Shown here one piece after another: positions 46,319-54,220 of a DNA stretch of 64,000 nucleotides (within the stretch, counting starts at the first letter, position 1; each line of letters opens with the position of its first letter). The position numbers were made by a program, and so were the translations under genes. The stretch covers positions 2,108,001 through 2,172,000 of the forward strand of contig NZ_CP115483.1 of assembly GCF_027627455.1 (NCBI RefSeq). The letters run 5' to 3'. The stretch is from Sphingobacterium sp. SYP-B4668. GTDB lineage: Bacteria > Bacteroidota > Bacteroidia > Sphingobacteriales > Sphingobacteriaceae. The notes beneath the pieces were generated by a model. That model saw nothing but the letters and a program-made list of their open reading frames with translations. It was not told where the DNA came from and did not search any database.

Positions 46319-46807
46319 ATGAATTTGAGAAAATTAATCCCCATGCTGCTGATGTCTGGTGTACTGACCATGAGCATGGTAGCTTGCAAGTCCAAAGTAT
46401 CGGATGCAGACCTAAAGGCTAAAGTAGAGACTGCTGTAAGCGGCAATCCTGATGTGTTGGTAGATGTGAAAGATGGCGTTGTGACGCTGTCAGGTACAGT
46501 GGCGACCGAGCAGGAGAAAATCAGTTTAGAAACGGCCGCAAAAGCGGCAGAAAAAGGCGTGAAGTCTGTAGTCAATAATATTGTCGTGGAGGCGCCGGTA
46601 TCGGTATTGCCAACACCCGCAGATGATGCTTTGGTCAAAAATGTGACAGACGCCCTAAAGGACTTTCCGTCAGTTACTGCCCAGGTGCAAGATGGTATTA
46701 TCCATGTGACAGGTACGCTTGAACAGACTCGTATCATGACGTTGAAGCAAGCCTTAGACAATCTTAACCCTAAGAAAGTCGATTTATCAGGCGTAACCGT
46801 TAAATAA
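46319..46807 (+). CDS. BON-domain lipoprotein
   Basis: A 162-residue lipoprotein (signal MNLRKLIPMLLMSGVLTMSM, lipobox VAC) carrying two BON domains. The first is residues 28-90 (DLKAKVETAVSGNPDVLVDV, GVVTLSGTVATEQEKISLET) and the second is 100-162 (DALVKNVTDALKDFPSVTAQ, GIIHVTGTLEQTRIMTLKQA). BON domains bind phospholipid and are found in envelope stress proteins such as OsmY. The next gene, 25 bases downstream, encodes a protein with a BON-like part and an SH3 domain; together they look like an envelope-integrity pair. A long antisense frame (46291-46839) is only its shadow. Confidence 0.87.
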   Translation: MNLRKLIPMLLMSGVLTMSMVACKSKVSDADLKAKVETAVSGNPDVLVDVKDGVVTLSGTVATEQEKISLETAAKAAEKGVKSVVNNIVVEAPVSVLPTPADDALVKNVTDALKDFPSVTAQVQDGIIHVTGTLEQTRIMTLKQALDNLNPKKVDLSGVTVK

Positions 46808-46832
46808 TCAAATCTCAAAAACACGTATAACA

Positions 46833-47252
46833 ATGGCACTACAAGATAAGTATAAAGTATTACTCGATACGGCTAGGGCCTCGGGTATAAATGATTTACA
46901 GGTGGCCGAGCAGGATGGCGTACTGCGTATTGCAGGAACAGCACCCACAGCAGATGTGAAGAACAAGCTTTGGGATATCTATGGACAAATCGACCCCAAT
47001 TTTTTGACAGGAGATGTAGTCATGAATGTAGATGTGGCAACGGAGGTTCCTGGTAGTCAGGTTCGGGTCATCACCGATAATAGTAATCTCAATATTCGAA
47101 AAGGACCAGGCACAGATCAGCCCATAGTAGGGAAGGCCGCTAAAGGGGAAATCATTACCTTGATCAGCAAGGCCAACGATGAATGGTGGTTAGTCCGTAC
47201 TAAAGACAATGAAGAAGGATATTGTTATGCGCAATATTTAGAATCTATTTAG
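46833..47252 (+). CDS. BON-like plus bacterial SH3 domain protein
   Basis: A 139-residue protein with two domains. Residues 1-70 resemble a BON/LysM-associated fold (VLLDTARASGINDLQVAEQD, GVLRIAGTAPTADVKNKLWD). Residues 78-139 form an SH3b domain: VRVITDNSNLNIRKGPGTDQ, AAKGEIITLISKANDEWWLV, EEGYCYAQYLESI. SH3b domains often bind peptidoglycan. It lacks an obvious signal peptide, which is odd for a cell-wall binder and suggests a cytoplasmic role or an unrecognised export route. It follows the BON lipoprotein by 25 bases and ends before a strong terminator. Confidence 0.8.
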   Translation: MALQDKYKVLLDTARASGINDLQVAEQDGVLRIAGTAPTADVKNKLWDIYGQIDPNFLTGDVVMNVDVATEVPGSQVRVITDNSNLNIRKGPGTDQPIVGKAAKGEIITLISKANDEWWLVRTKDNEEGYCYAQYLESI

Positions 47253-47330
47253 TCTTTTTATGACAGGTAGATAGGAAAGCAAGTTACCATGTCTTACTTG
47301 GCAAAGTAGAGGACTTTTTAGACATTTTGT

Positions 47331-47363
47331 AAAAAATGCCGATCTATTAGATTGGCATTTTTT
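47331..47363. terminator. Bidirectional-looking intrinsic terminator after BON-SH3 operon
   Basis: A 15-base stem (AAAAAATGCCGATCT against AGATTGGCATTTTTT, one G-T pair) closes a three-base loop and ends in a T-run. Confidence 0.9.
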
Positions 47364-47545
47364 ATTTTTGACCTATTATTAAATTGGCTGTGTGGATAGC
47401 TCTATCAGAGAAAACAGATTGGACTAGAATTACATATCATAATCACTAAAGATTGTTTGGATTCCTTGAAGATTGGATAATTGATGAATTGAAGTTCAGT
47501 CATGCAGTAGAAGCGAACATTCGTTATTTTTATTATTAATTACAG

Positions 47546-49408
47546 ATGAAAAAAATACTCAGTATACTATTATCCCTGCTGACGCTCTCTGCTTTTGCAC
47601 AGGAGCTTTATATTCCTAGAAATATAAAAAAAGCTTATGAACAAGGCACGCGCAGTACAACAGGTGCTCCTGGTACAGCTTACTGGCAAAACAAGGGAGT
47701 ATATGACGTGCAGATAAAAGTCGACGCCGCAACAAAAGTAGTGAGCGGTACGGAGACCATACTTTATACCAACAATAGTCCGGACACGCTTACGCAGGTG
47801 GCTATTCGATTTGATAATAATGTGCATAAACCCAATGCACCGCGCGCAAACTATGCAGAGAACGATTTTTTAACCAGTGGATTGAAGATACATTCTTTCG
47901 CCATGAATGGTCGACAATATGAAGTTAATGCGCAAGATTGGGGTACTGTGACCTTGGGCGATTTTCAAGAAACCATCCTCCCTGGTGGGCATGCCACGTT
48001 TACAATATCTTGGGAGTATCCGCTTTCGATATTGAGTGATAGAGAGGGACAAATCGACCCATCTACTTTTTACCTCGCCTATTCGTATCCGCGTATATCT
48101 GTATATGACGATTACAACGGATGGGACCTCTTACCACATAATGGACGTCAGGAGTTTTATAATGATTTTAACGATTATACATTCCGTATTACAGCTCCAA
48201 AGAATTTTGTGGTGTGGGCGACAGGGATATTCCTCAATCCCGAAGAAGTATTGACCCCCCAATCCCTAGAGCGATACAAACAATCCCTGATTAGTGATCA
48301 GCGTGTACATGTTGCCAATCTTGGCGAGATGAAATCAGGTAGCGTTACTCAGCAGAATGAGTGGAACGTCTGGAAATTTAAAGCAGACCACGTCACCGAT
48401 TTTTGTTTTGCTATGAGTGATCATTATGTCTGGGATGCCGCTAGCGTGCAGCTGGCTAGTAAGCGTGTAAGTATACAAGCCGCATACAAATCAGGGACCA
48501 AGGATTTTGAACAATATGTGGATTGGTGTCAATATGCGATTAAATGGTTTTCAGAGCATTGGCCGGGTATAGAATACCCTTATCCCGTCATGACGGCTAT
48601 TCACGGATTTGCAGATATGGAATACCCGATGATGATCAATGATTCCAGCGTACCAGACAATTTTTTGGACGCCAGACAAACTGCCGATCATGAAATTGCA
48701 CACACTTACTTCCCGTTTTATATGGGAACCAATGAAAGTAGGTATGCATATATGGATGAGGGGTGGGCCACAGCATTTGAGTATTTAATAGGTCTAGACG
48801 AGAATGGACTAGAAGTGACTCAACAAATGTTTAAAGATTTTAGGGTCAAGAGCTGGATTTCAGATCCATCTGCCGAACAGGATCAACCTTTGATTTCGAT
48901 GAGTTCGCAATTGACAGGGGTAGGCTATGGCAACAATTCCTACATCAAATCGGCACTCTCGTACTTAGCGTTGAAAGAATATCTTGGTGATGAATTGTTC
49001 AAAAAAGCGCTACATCACTATATGGACAATTGGAATGGGAAGCACCCGAATCCTTGGGACTACTTTTATTCGATGAATATTGGTGCTGGCAAAAATCTGA
49101 ATTGGTTTTGGAATAATTGGTTTTTCAGCAACCATTACATAGACCTCCAGATAAGCGAAGCTAAGCAAGCAACAGGTCAATTGGAGATTACGGTGGACAA
49201 TGTGGGAGGATTTGCAGTGCCTTTTGATTTACATATCAACTTAGCGGACGGCACGACTAAGACGGTGCACTATACTCCTGACCTGTGGGAGAAAACACCC
49301 AAACAAACTAAACTGAGCGTACCTGTAAAAGGAAATGTGAAAAAAGTTGAATTGGATGGTGGCATATTTATGGATTACACCCCTGATGACAACGTCAAAG
49401 TGCTCTAA
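47546..49408 (+). CDS. M1-family metallopeptidase, exported
   Basis: A 620-residue aminopeptidase-like protein with a signal peptide (MKKILSILLSLLTLSAFAQ). The zinc motif is HEIAH in QTADHEIAHTYFPFYMG, with the third ligand Glu 18 residues later in YMDEGWATAFEYL (HExxH-x18-E). A gluzincin N-terminal beta domain (YDVQIKVDAATKVVSGTETI) and a helical C-terminal region (KKALHHYMDNWNGKHPNPWD) complete the M1 fold. The usual GAMEN exopeptidase motif is replaced by GFADMEYPM, so it may cut different termini from classical aminopeptidase N. It converges on tenA with an 11-base gap. Confidence 0.88.
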   Translation: MKKILSILLSLLTLSAFAQELYIPRNIKKAYEQGTRSTTGAPGTAYWQNKGVYDVQIKVDAATKVVSGTETILYTNNSPDTLTQVAIRFDNNVHKPNAPRANYAENDFLTSGLKIHSFAMNGRQYEVNAQDWGTVTLGDFQETILPGGHATFTISWEYPLSILSDREGQIDPSTFYLAYSYPRISVYDDYNGWDLLPHNGRQEFYNDFNDYTFRITAPKNFVVWATGIFLNPEEVLTPQSLERYKQSLISDQRVHVANLGEMKSGSVTQQNEWNVWKFKADHVTDFCFAMSDHYVWDAASVQLASKRVSIQAAYKSGTKDFEQYVDWCQYAIKWFSEHWPGIEYPYPVMTAIHGFADMEYPMMINDSSVPDNFLDARQTADHEIAHTYFPFYMGTNESRYAYMDEGWATAFEYLIGLDENGLEVTQQMFKDFRVKSWISDPSAEQDQPLISMSSQLTGVGYGNNSYIKSALSYLALKEYLGDELFKKALHHYMDNWNGKHPNPWDYFYSMNIGAGKNLNWFWNNWFFSNHYIDLQISEAKQATGQLEITVDNVGGFAVPFDLHINLADGTTKTVHYTPDLWEKTPKQTKLSVPVKGNVKKVELDGGIFMDYTPDDNVKVL

Positions 49409-49419
49409 AATCGCCTAAT

Positions 49420-50067
49420 TTACCAAGTTCTAAGCGTATAGGCGGCATTCCAAAAGTCGTATTCTAGACGGGCCGCAGTGACAAAGGCTTCTGTCATTTT
49501 TTGGCGCATGTCGATCGTAGTTGCTGATGCAATGCGGTCACATATGCCGATCGCCTTTTTAACCTCATTTCCAAATTCCTCGCCCGCATAGGTATCTATC
49601 CATTTCTGATAGGGATTGTCCCGTTGGGATTTAGCCGAGTAGATGTAATCACCTACTTGCTTGTATATCCAAAAGCAGGGTAGTAGTGCAGCCATACCTA
49701 CTTCTACTGTATCCAAAGCTGCAGTACTTTTCAAAAAATGGATGTAATGGTGACAAGCAGGTTGGATTTGTCCCCGTGCCGTAAGACCGAAGTCAGCAAA
49801 GTAGGACTCATGCAGGGCATTCTCCACAATAATAGCATTTTCGCCAAATCGCATAAAGGTTAGCGCATCCTGTATGTGGTATGCCCGTGCGCCAATCAAT
49901 GCAAGAGCTCTGCCGAAGTGCTCTAAATAGGCCGAATCTTGCGCCATATAAAACTGAAATTTTTGGATATCGAGCGTGCCTTCTGTTAATTCAACGATAA
50001 AAGGCATCTCTAAAATATTCTTATAAATTGGCGTTATCTCTTGCCATGCCTGTTCAGACCAGTTCAT
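49420..50067 (-). CDS. tenA: Aminopyrimidine aminohydrolase / thiaminase II
   Basis: A 215-residue helical protein that hydrolyses aminomethyl-HMP to HMP, rescuing the pyrimidine of degraded thiamin. The catalytic Cys131 is in ALLPCFWIYKQVGDYI, the substrate-binding Asp44 in FYMAQDSAYLEHF, and the Glu in RLEYDFWNAAY. It is the TenA_C (cysteine) type. It is the last gene of the salvage operon and overlaps the thiD stop by 14 bases. It converges on the M1 peptidase gene. Confidence 0.93.
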   Translation of the reverse strand: MNWSEQAWQEITPIYKNILEMPFIVELTEGTLDIQKFQFYMAQDSAYLEHFGRALALIGARAYHIQDALTFMRFGENAIIVENALHESYFADFGLTARGQIQPACHHYIHFLKSTAALDTVEVGMAALLPCFWIYKQVGDYIYSAKSQRDNPYQKWIDTYAGEEFGNEVKKAIGICDRIASATTIDMRQKMTEAFVTAARLEYDFWNAAYTLRTW

Positions 50068-50890
50068 ACTTAATAAGTTTTTGTGGGTTGAAAAAATGAT
50101 TTAAGGGACCATTACCTTTACCTACTTTCACGTCCTTACCATTTGAGATGGCTTCGTGTACATAATTTTGTCCAAGTTGGACGGCTTCAAGAAGAGACTT
50201 TCCTTGCGCAATGTAGCTTGCTATAGCAGAAGAAAGCGTACAGCCTGACCCGTGGGTATTCCTGGTCTCAAATTTTTCAAAATCAAATTTATGGATTTGA
50301 GCATTACTGTCAAAGTAGAGAGACGTTAATGTAGGGGTCCTTAGGTGTCCCCCTTTGAGTAGGACCGAACGGCATCCTAATGCCAGTATTTTTTGACCGG
50401 CAATATACATATCATCGAGTGTGCGGACTGGCATTTCGGCGAGAATTGCAGCCTCGTCCATATTAGGAGTCACTACTTCGGTAATCGGAAACAGCCTTTC
50501 AATAATGGTTTCTATCGTACTGTCTTTTATAAGTCGGTGGCCACTGGTCGCAACCATTACCGGGTCAAAAACCAATGGAACTCCTGGATACCCCTGTAAC
50601 GTGTCTACGATAACATCTACAAGTTCTGATGTATGGACCATTCCTATTTTGATGGCGTCGGGAAAGATGTCATCCAGTATCGTCCAAATTTGATCCTGCA
50701 CGACTGAAGTAGGTATCGGATAGATGCTTTTTACTCCCAAAGTATTCTGTACAGGTAAAGCCGTAAGTACCGACGTTGCGAAACACCCCAATGCTGAAAA
50801 AGTCTTGATATCCGCTTGGATTCCAGCACCTCCACTTCCGTCAAATCCTGCAATAGTCAGGACGCTGCGATAGCTATATTCTTGATTCAT
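50054..50890 (-). CDS. thiD: Hydroxymethylpyrimidine / HMP-phosphate kinase
   Basis: A 278-residue ribokinase-like enzyme that phosphorylates HMP to HMP-P and then to HMP-PP. Motifs: [47 protein letters not shown] and the anion hole [20 protein letters not shown]. It is the only ThiD in this window, so the de novo operon at 17-23 kb depends on it or on a copy elsewhere. It overlaps thiE by four bases upstream and tenA by 14 bases downstream. Confidence 0.95.
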   Translation of the reverse strand: MNQEYSYRSVLTIAGFDGSGGAGIQADIKTFSALGCFATSVLTALPVQNTLGVKSIYPIPTSVVQDQIWTILDDIFPDAIKIGMVHTSELVDVIVDTLQGYPGVPLVFDPVMVATSGHRLIKDSTIETIIERLFPITEVVTPNMDEAAILAEMPVRTLDDMYIAGQKILALGCRSVLLKGGHLRTPTLTSLYFDSNAQIHKFDFEKFETRNTHGSGCTLSSAIASYIAQGKSLLEAVQLGQNYVHEAISNGKDVKVGKGNGPLNHFFNPQKLIKYELV

Positions 50891-51519
50891 TTCGTTATCT
50901 TATTTTTAAGTTCAAATGCCGCTTTTTGAGGGTCATCGGCTGCACATATCGCAGATACCACCGCTACTGAATGTGCCCCAGCAGCAATTACATGTTCGAC
51001 GTTTTCAAGCTTCATATTTCCTATAGCGACCAAAGGCTTGTCTGTTAAACTGGCAATCTGTCGAATTCCGTCCAGACCCCATTCGGTGATGGTATCTCGT
51101 TTGGTAGGCGTACTAAATACCGGACTGATGCCCAAATAGTCCGCAGCCTCCGTTTCCGAACTGTGAAGTTGAGAAAGACATTCTATTGAGTACCCAATAT
51201 TTTGCACCCCTGTCCATTGTTTCCGTATGTCGGTAGGAGCTATGTCCGAATTACCCACATGTATCCCATAGGATTGGACTTGCATGGCGACAGTTAGATT
51301 GTCGTTGATAATCAACGATATCCCATGCTTATCTGTAAGCTCTTTCAATCTGCTGGCTTTTTCTAAAAAGGCCCTTGTAGACAAATCCTTCTCTCTTAAT
51401 TGAATGATGTCTACACCTCCTAGTATAGCCTGTTCTGCCACTGTCAGCATATCTTTGCCATAGCAATCACTTTCAGAAATAACTAGATAGAGTGGATAGG
51501 GGAACAGCGGATGTATCAT
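50887..51519 (-). CDS. thiE: Thiamin-phosphate synthase of the salvage operon
   Basis: A 210-residue ThiE-superfamily protein with DIIQLREKDLSTRAFLEKA, LIINDNLTVAMQVQSYGIHV, YLGISPVFSTPTKRDTITEW and LVAIGNMKLENV. It retains the pyrophosphate Arg and Lys and the ND pair, so it should be catalytically active. Compared with the copy at 20117-20749 it has SPVFSTPTK, closer to TenI-type loops, and IGN where ThiE has IGG. It overlaps thiM and thiD by four bases each. It likely joins salvaged thiazole and pyrimidine. Confidence 0.87.
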   Translation of the reverse strand: MIHPLFPYPLYLVISESDCYGKDMLTVAEQAILGGVDIIQLREKDLSTRAFLEKASRLKELTDKHGISLIINDNLTVAMQVQSYGIHVGNSDIAPTDIRKQWTGVQNIGYSIECLSQLHSSETEAADYLGISPVFSTPTKRDTITEWGLDGIRQIASLTDKPLVAIGNMKLENVEHVIAAGAHSVAVVSAICAADDPQKAAFELKNKITK

Positions 51520-52313
51520 GCGCCTGATAGGGTTAAAGTATCCAAAAACTGTGTTTTAGATAGCGTGTGTAGCTCGTCGAGTATATTCACTTGCAGACTT
51601 CCTGGCCCCCCGCTTCTAGATTGCGCCAACTGACCTGCGATACTCAATAAGGCAGTTCCAGCGATAGTAGCCTCTGCTTTGTCAGTTACAACAGCTATAA
51701 AAGCTCCTATAATCGCTGTCGCACTACAACCCAATCCCGTAACGCGTGTCATCAGGGGGTGTCCGTTCTTGATTTCGAAAACACTATTCTTCGCAATCAC
51801 ATAGTCCACTTCCCCAGAAATGCAAACAATACTATCAAAATTTTCATGCAGATATTTTGCTGATACAATGGCTTCACTACTGCTATGGGTGCTGTCCACA
51901 CCCTTTGAAGGCGCAGCATTGGTTTGGGCAAGTGCCATGATTTCGGATGCATTGCCCCGAATCACCGTAGGTTTGTAAGATAGTAGTTCAGACAAGACTA
52001 GATCTCTGTACGGCGTCGCACCTGCACCTACAGGGTCCAATATCCAAGGTTTTTGAAGTTCGATGGCTTTTTCGATGGCCATTTTCATCGACGTCACCTT
52101 GTACTCATCAAGGGTGCCTATGTTGATGACCAGAGATTGACAAATTTGCATCATCTCTTTCACTTCTGCATGCGCATGCGCCATGATAGGAGAGGCTCCT
52201 ATGGCTAATAACGCATTTGCCGTATTGTTCATTACCACATAGTTCGTAATGTTATGAACCAGAGGTGATCGCTTTCTGACCGATTCAATGTGCTGCCAAA
52301 GTTTATGTTTCAT
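51516..52313 (-). CDS. thiM: Hydroxyethylthiazole kinase
   Basis: A 265-residue ribokinase-like enzyme that phosphorylates 4-methyl-5-(2-hydroxyethyl)thiazole for reuse. Motifs: SPLVHNITNYVVMNNTANAL, IGASPIMAHAHAEV, PWILDPVGAGATPYRD, VIRGNASEIMALA and RVTGLGCSATAIIGAFIAV, where Cys is the catalytic residue. It is the first gene of the salvage operon. Its ATG lies about 340 bases from the expected RNA start, behind a TPP aptamer and a run of hairpins. Confidence 0.95.
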   Translation of the reverse strand: MKHKLWQHIESVRKRSPLVHNITNYVVMNNTANALLAIGASPIMAHAHAEVKEMMQICQSLVINIGTLDEYKVTSMKMAIEKAIELQKPWILDPVGAGATPYRDLVLSELLSYKPTVIRGNASEIMALAQTNAAPSKGVDSTHSSSEAIVSAKYLHENFDSIVCISGEVDYVIAKNSVFEIKNGHPLMTRVTGLGCSATAIIGAFIAVVTDKAEATIAGTALLSIAGQLAQSRSGGPGSLQVNILDELHTLSKTQFLDTLTLSGA

Positions 52314-52362
52314 CTACACCTATTATTTGTTCCATTATTAGTCTATTGTCCTATTGTCGCGT

Positions 52363-52480
52363 ATTGATACCGCCTTTTCGGTATCAATATATTAATCAAT
52401 AAAATTAGCACCTAGTACGATTTTTTATTGATAATAAGCCCTGTAAATAATATAACGGTCTTTCCGTCGATATTATTTAC
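52363..52480 (-). promoter_or_regulatory. Three overlapping hairpins in the thiM leader
   Basis: Reading on the reverse strand: a long hairpin with arms GTAAATAATAT/ATATTATTTAC (52443-52480) and an inner ACGG/CCGT stem; a second with arms ATCAATAAAA/TTTTATTGAT (52395-52432); and a third with arms ATTGATACCG/CGGTATCAAT (52363-52388). ATCAAT and ATTGAT segments recur, so the second and third stems could exchange partners. None has a T-run, so this is not a plain terminator. Confidence 0.6.
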
Positions 52481-52568
52481 CTCTGGCATGTATTTAATGC
52501 GTCACGCTGAATAAAAAAAATGGCTATAGAGATTTGTGCTGTATGCGACACCAACATGAATGTGTTGC

Positions 52569-52658
52569 GGTCATTAACTTTTTCCTACGCCGGTATTAAC
52601 CGAATCAGGTTCAAAGGGACTATCTCAATTCATATTACATGAATACCCCTAAAGCCAG
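52569..52658 (-). promoter_or_regulatory. TPP riboswitch of the thiM salvage operon
   Basis: On the reverse strand the thi-box elements appear in order: GGCTTTAGGGGTA opening P1, the TTCAT/ATGAA arm, TTGAGATAGTCCC, TTTGAACCTGATTCGG, TACCGGCGTAGG and AAAAAG closing P1. The usual CTGAGA is TTGAGA here and GTAGGGAA is GTAGGAAA, so it diverges a little from the first aptamer. About 255 bases separate it from the thiM ATG. Confidence 0.9.
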
Positions 52659-52660
52659 CC

Positions 52661-52692
52661 CTAAGTTAAGGAATATTTAATAGGTGACCAAA
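52661..52692 (-). promoter_or_regulatory. thiM operon promoter
   Basis: On the reverse strand TTTG (52689-52692), exactly 20 bases, TAACTTAG (52661-52668; two positions off TAnnTTTG). As in the first thi operon, RNA would begin at the aptamer P1 helix. Confidence 0.6.
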
Positions 52693-52825
52693 TGCTCTAA
52701 TCGAATCTGTTTGCAAATGGGTATCCAAAATAGAGCCTTTGGCTCCCAACGGCATTCAAGGTGTGTCTTACCTATCCAATCCCCAAGATATCCTCGAGTC
52801 TCGTCCGGATATTGAATTGTAGTGT

Positions 52826-52857
52826 ATTGCAAGTACAAGACATTTTAGCTAAGTTTA
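52826..52857 (+). promoter_or_regulatory. Promoter of the lipocalin-like lipoprotein gene
   Basis: ATTG (52826-52829), exactly 20 bases, TAAGTTTA (52850-52857), 28 bases before the ATG at 52886. Confidence 0.65.
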
Positions 52858-52885
52858 TACGCATAACCCTTAAGATGAAACCTAG

Positions 52886-53341
52886 ATGAAGAACGCATCA
52901 ATTATTTCTTTCGCTGCCATTGCCCTGTTATTCTCCTGTCAGGCTAAAGACGAAAAAAAAGACATTTCACTCATTGGAAGTTGGAAACTAGTCGAAAGTA
53001 AAACCATAAAAGGAAAAGATACCACACAGGCGCATACCGATACGACAAAGAGTGAGATGGTCAAAATGTTTAATGCAACTGATTTTGCTTTTTTCAATCA
53101 CGACAAAAAAAAGGGGACGGATAGTGCAGCTTTCTTCGTCAGCGGTTCTGGACGATATGCCTTGATGGGAAACGCGTATCAAGAAGAATTGATTTATTGT
53201 AGCTTCAGGGAGTGGGAAGGTAAGAAGTTTGATTTCGAGCTGCATATGGCTGGAGATACATTAATACAAAGTGGGATCGAGCATATTCCTGAACTAGGGG
53301 TCAATCAAAAAATCATTGAGAAATATATCCGTATCCGATAG
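52886..53341 (+). CDS. Small lipoprotein, lipocalin-like
   Basis: A 151-residue lipoprotein (MKNASIISFAAIALLFSC, lipobox LFSC). The mature part starts with the lipocalin-type strand ISLIGSWKLVESKTIKGKD, which in this phylum marks a small lipocalin-like fold, then AFFVSGSGRYALMGNAYQEE and KFDFELHMAGDTLIQSGI. The ligand is unknown. It stands alone between the thiM riboswitch region (reverse strand) and an AAA+ gene (same strand, 133 bases downstream). Confidence 0.75.
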   Translation: MKNASIISFAAIALLFSCQAKDEKKDISLIGSWKLVESKTIKGKDTTQAHTDTTKSEMVKMFNATDFAFFNHDKKKGTDSAAFFVSGSGRYALMGNAYQEELIYCSFREWEGKKFDFELHMAGDTLIQSGIEHIPELGVNQKIIEKYIRIR

Positions 53342-53436
53342 CTTGTGCAATCGCCAAACATGTGATGGCCATAAGTTTAGTATTGGATCATGGGTAATTA
53401 GCAAGACTGGACTATTTATATCTACAAAGAATGATG

Positions 53437-53444
53437 TATTTTTG
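53437..53444 (+). promoter_or_regulatory. -7 box of the AAA+ gene
   Basis: TATTTTTG matches TAnnTTTG, 30 bases before the ATG at 53475. The -33 element is not clear (TTTA at 53415-53418). Confidence 0.5.
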
Positions 53445-53474
53445 CACTGTGAGAATTAAAAATCAAAAGTAGAT

Positions 53475-54206
53475 ATGAGTGTTTACAATCTTATACTGGG
53501 GGCTCCAAAGAAGGTCACTTTTGATGATTTGCTATTCAGTACCGAAAATAGGGATATCATCAGTCAGATTATTAAAGAGCATCACTATATTGACGAACTT
53601 CAGAAATACGGATTGACAGTTGATAATAAGATATTACTCTATGGGTATTCGGGATGTGGTAAGACTTCTACTGCTATTGCCATTGCCAATGCAATGGACA
53701 GACCCCTTAATATTTTGAACTTAAGTACCTTGGTTTCATCTAAGTTAGGAGAAACGGCATCAAATCTCAAAGCGATATTTGATAAGGTAGCGCGTGAAAA
53801 ATCGATTCTATTTTTGGATGAGTTCGATCAGATCGGCAAAATGAGGATAGCAGACGAAAAGGATTCTTCTTCTGGTGAAATGAGAAGAGTGGTCAATACG
53901 CTGATTCAATTGATTGACTATTTTCCGGCAGATTGCTTATTGATTTGCGCAACCAACTACTACGATCTAATCGATGCAGCCCTATTGAGGCGCTTTCAAC
54001 TCCGCTTGAAGTATGAAATGCCTAGTGAACAAGAATTAGACGTATACTATCAAAAAATATTACAACCTTTCCCGATGCATTTGCACGATATCGCACCTAG
54101 ATATGATATTTCATACGCAGAAGCACGGGACTATGTTCACACTCTCATGAAGTCCCGGATCATTGCAGAGTTGGAAAGCAAGGTGCTTGTTGATGTTGAA
54201 CATTAG
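53475..54206 (+). CDS. Stand-alone AAA+ ATPase
   Basis: A 243-residue single-domain AAA+ protein. Walker A is LLYGYSGCGKTSTAIAIANA (about residues 54-73), pore-loop-like region LVSSKLGETASNLKAIFDKV, Walker B SILFLDEFDQIG, sensor 1 LLICATNYYDLID, and arginine finger/sensor 2 in AALLRRFQLRL. It has no N-terminal substrate domain or fused protease. Such ATPases are sometimes paired with a subtilisin-like protease, but no such gene is adjacent; the next gene is a convergent MscS channel 14 bases away. Its partner and role are unknown. Confidence 0.85.
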   Translation: MSVYNLILGAPKKVTFDDLLFSTENRDIISQIIKEHHYIDELQKYGLTVDNKILLYGYSGCGKTSTAIAIANAMDRPLNILNLSTLVSSKLGETASNLKAIFDKVAREKSILFLDEFDQIGKMRIADEKDSSSGEMRRVVNTLIQLIDYFPADCLLICATNYYDLIDAALLRRFQLRLKYEMPSEQELDVYYQKILQPFPMHLHDIAPRYDISYAEARDYVHTLMKSRIIAELESKVLVDVEH

Positions 54207-54220
54207 TTAGCAGCGCATAT

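Noticed and set aside
46291..46839. Long reverse-strand frame opposite the BON gene
   Set aside because: It is Ser/Thr/Val-rich shadow coding of the BON lipoprotein gene, which has clear domains on the plus strand.
52443..52480. Intrinsic terminator in the thiM leader
   Set aside because: The hairpin is strong but not followed by a T-run in the direction of transcription.
53475..54206. AAA+ gene as half of an IetAS-type defence pair
   Set aside because: A subtilisin-like protease partner would be expected next to it and is absent.
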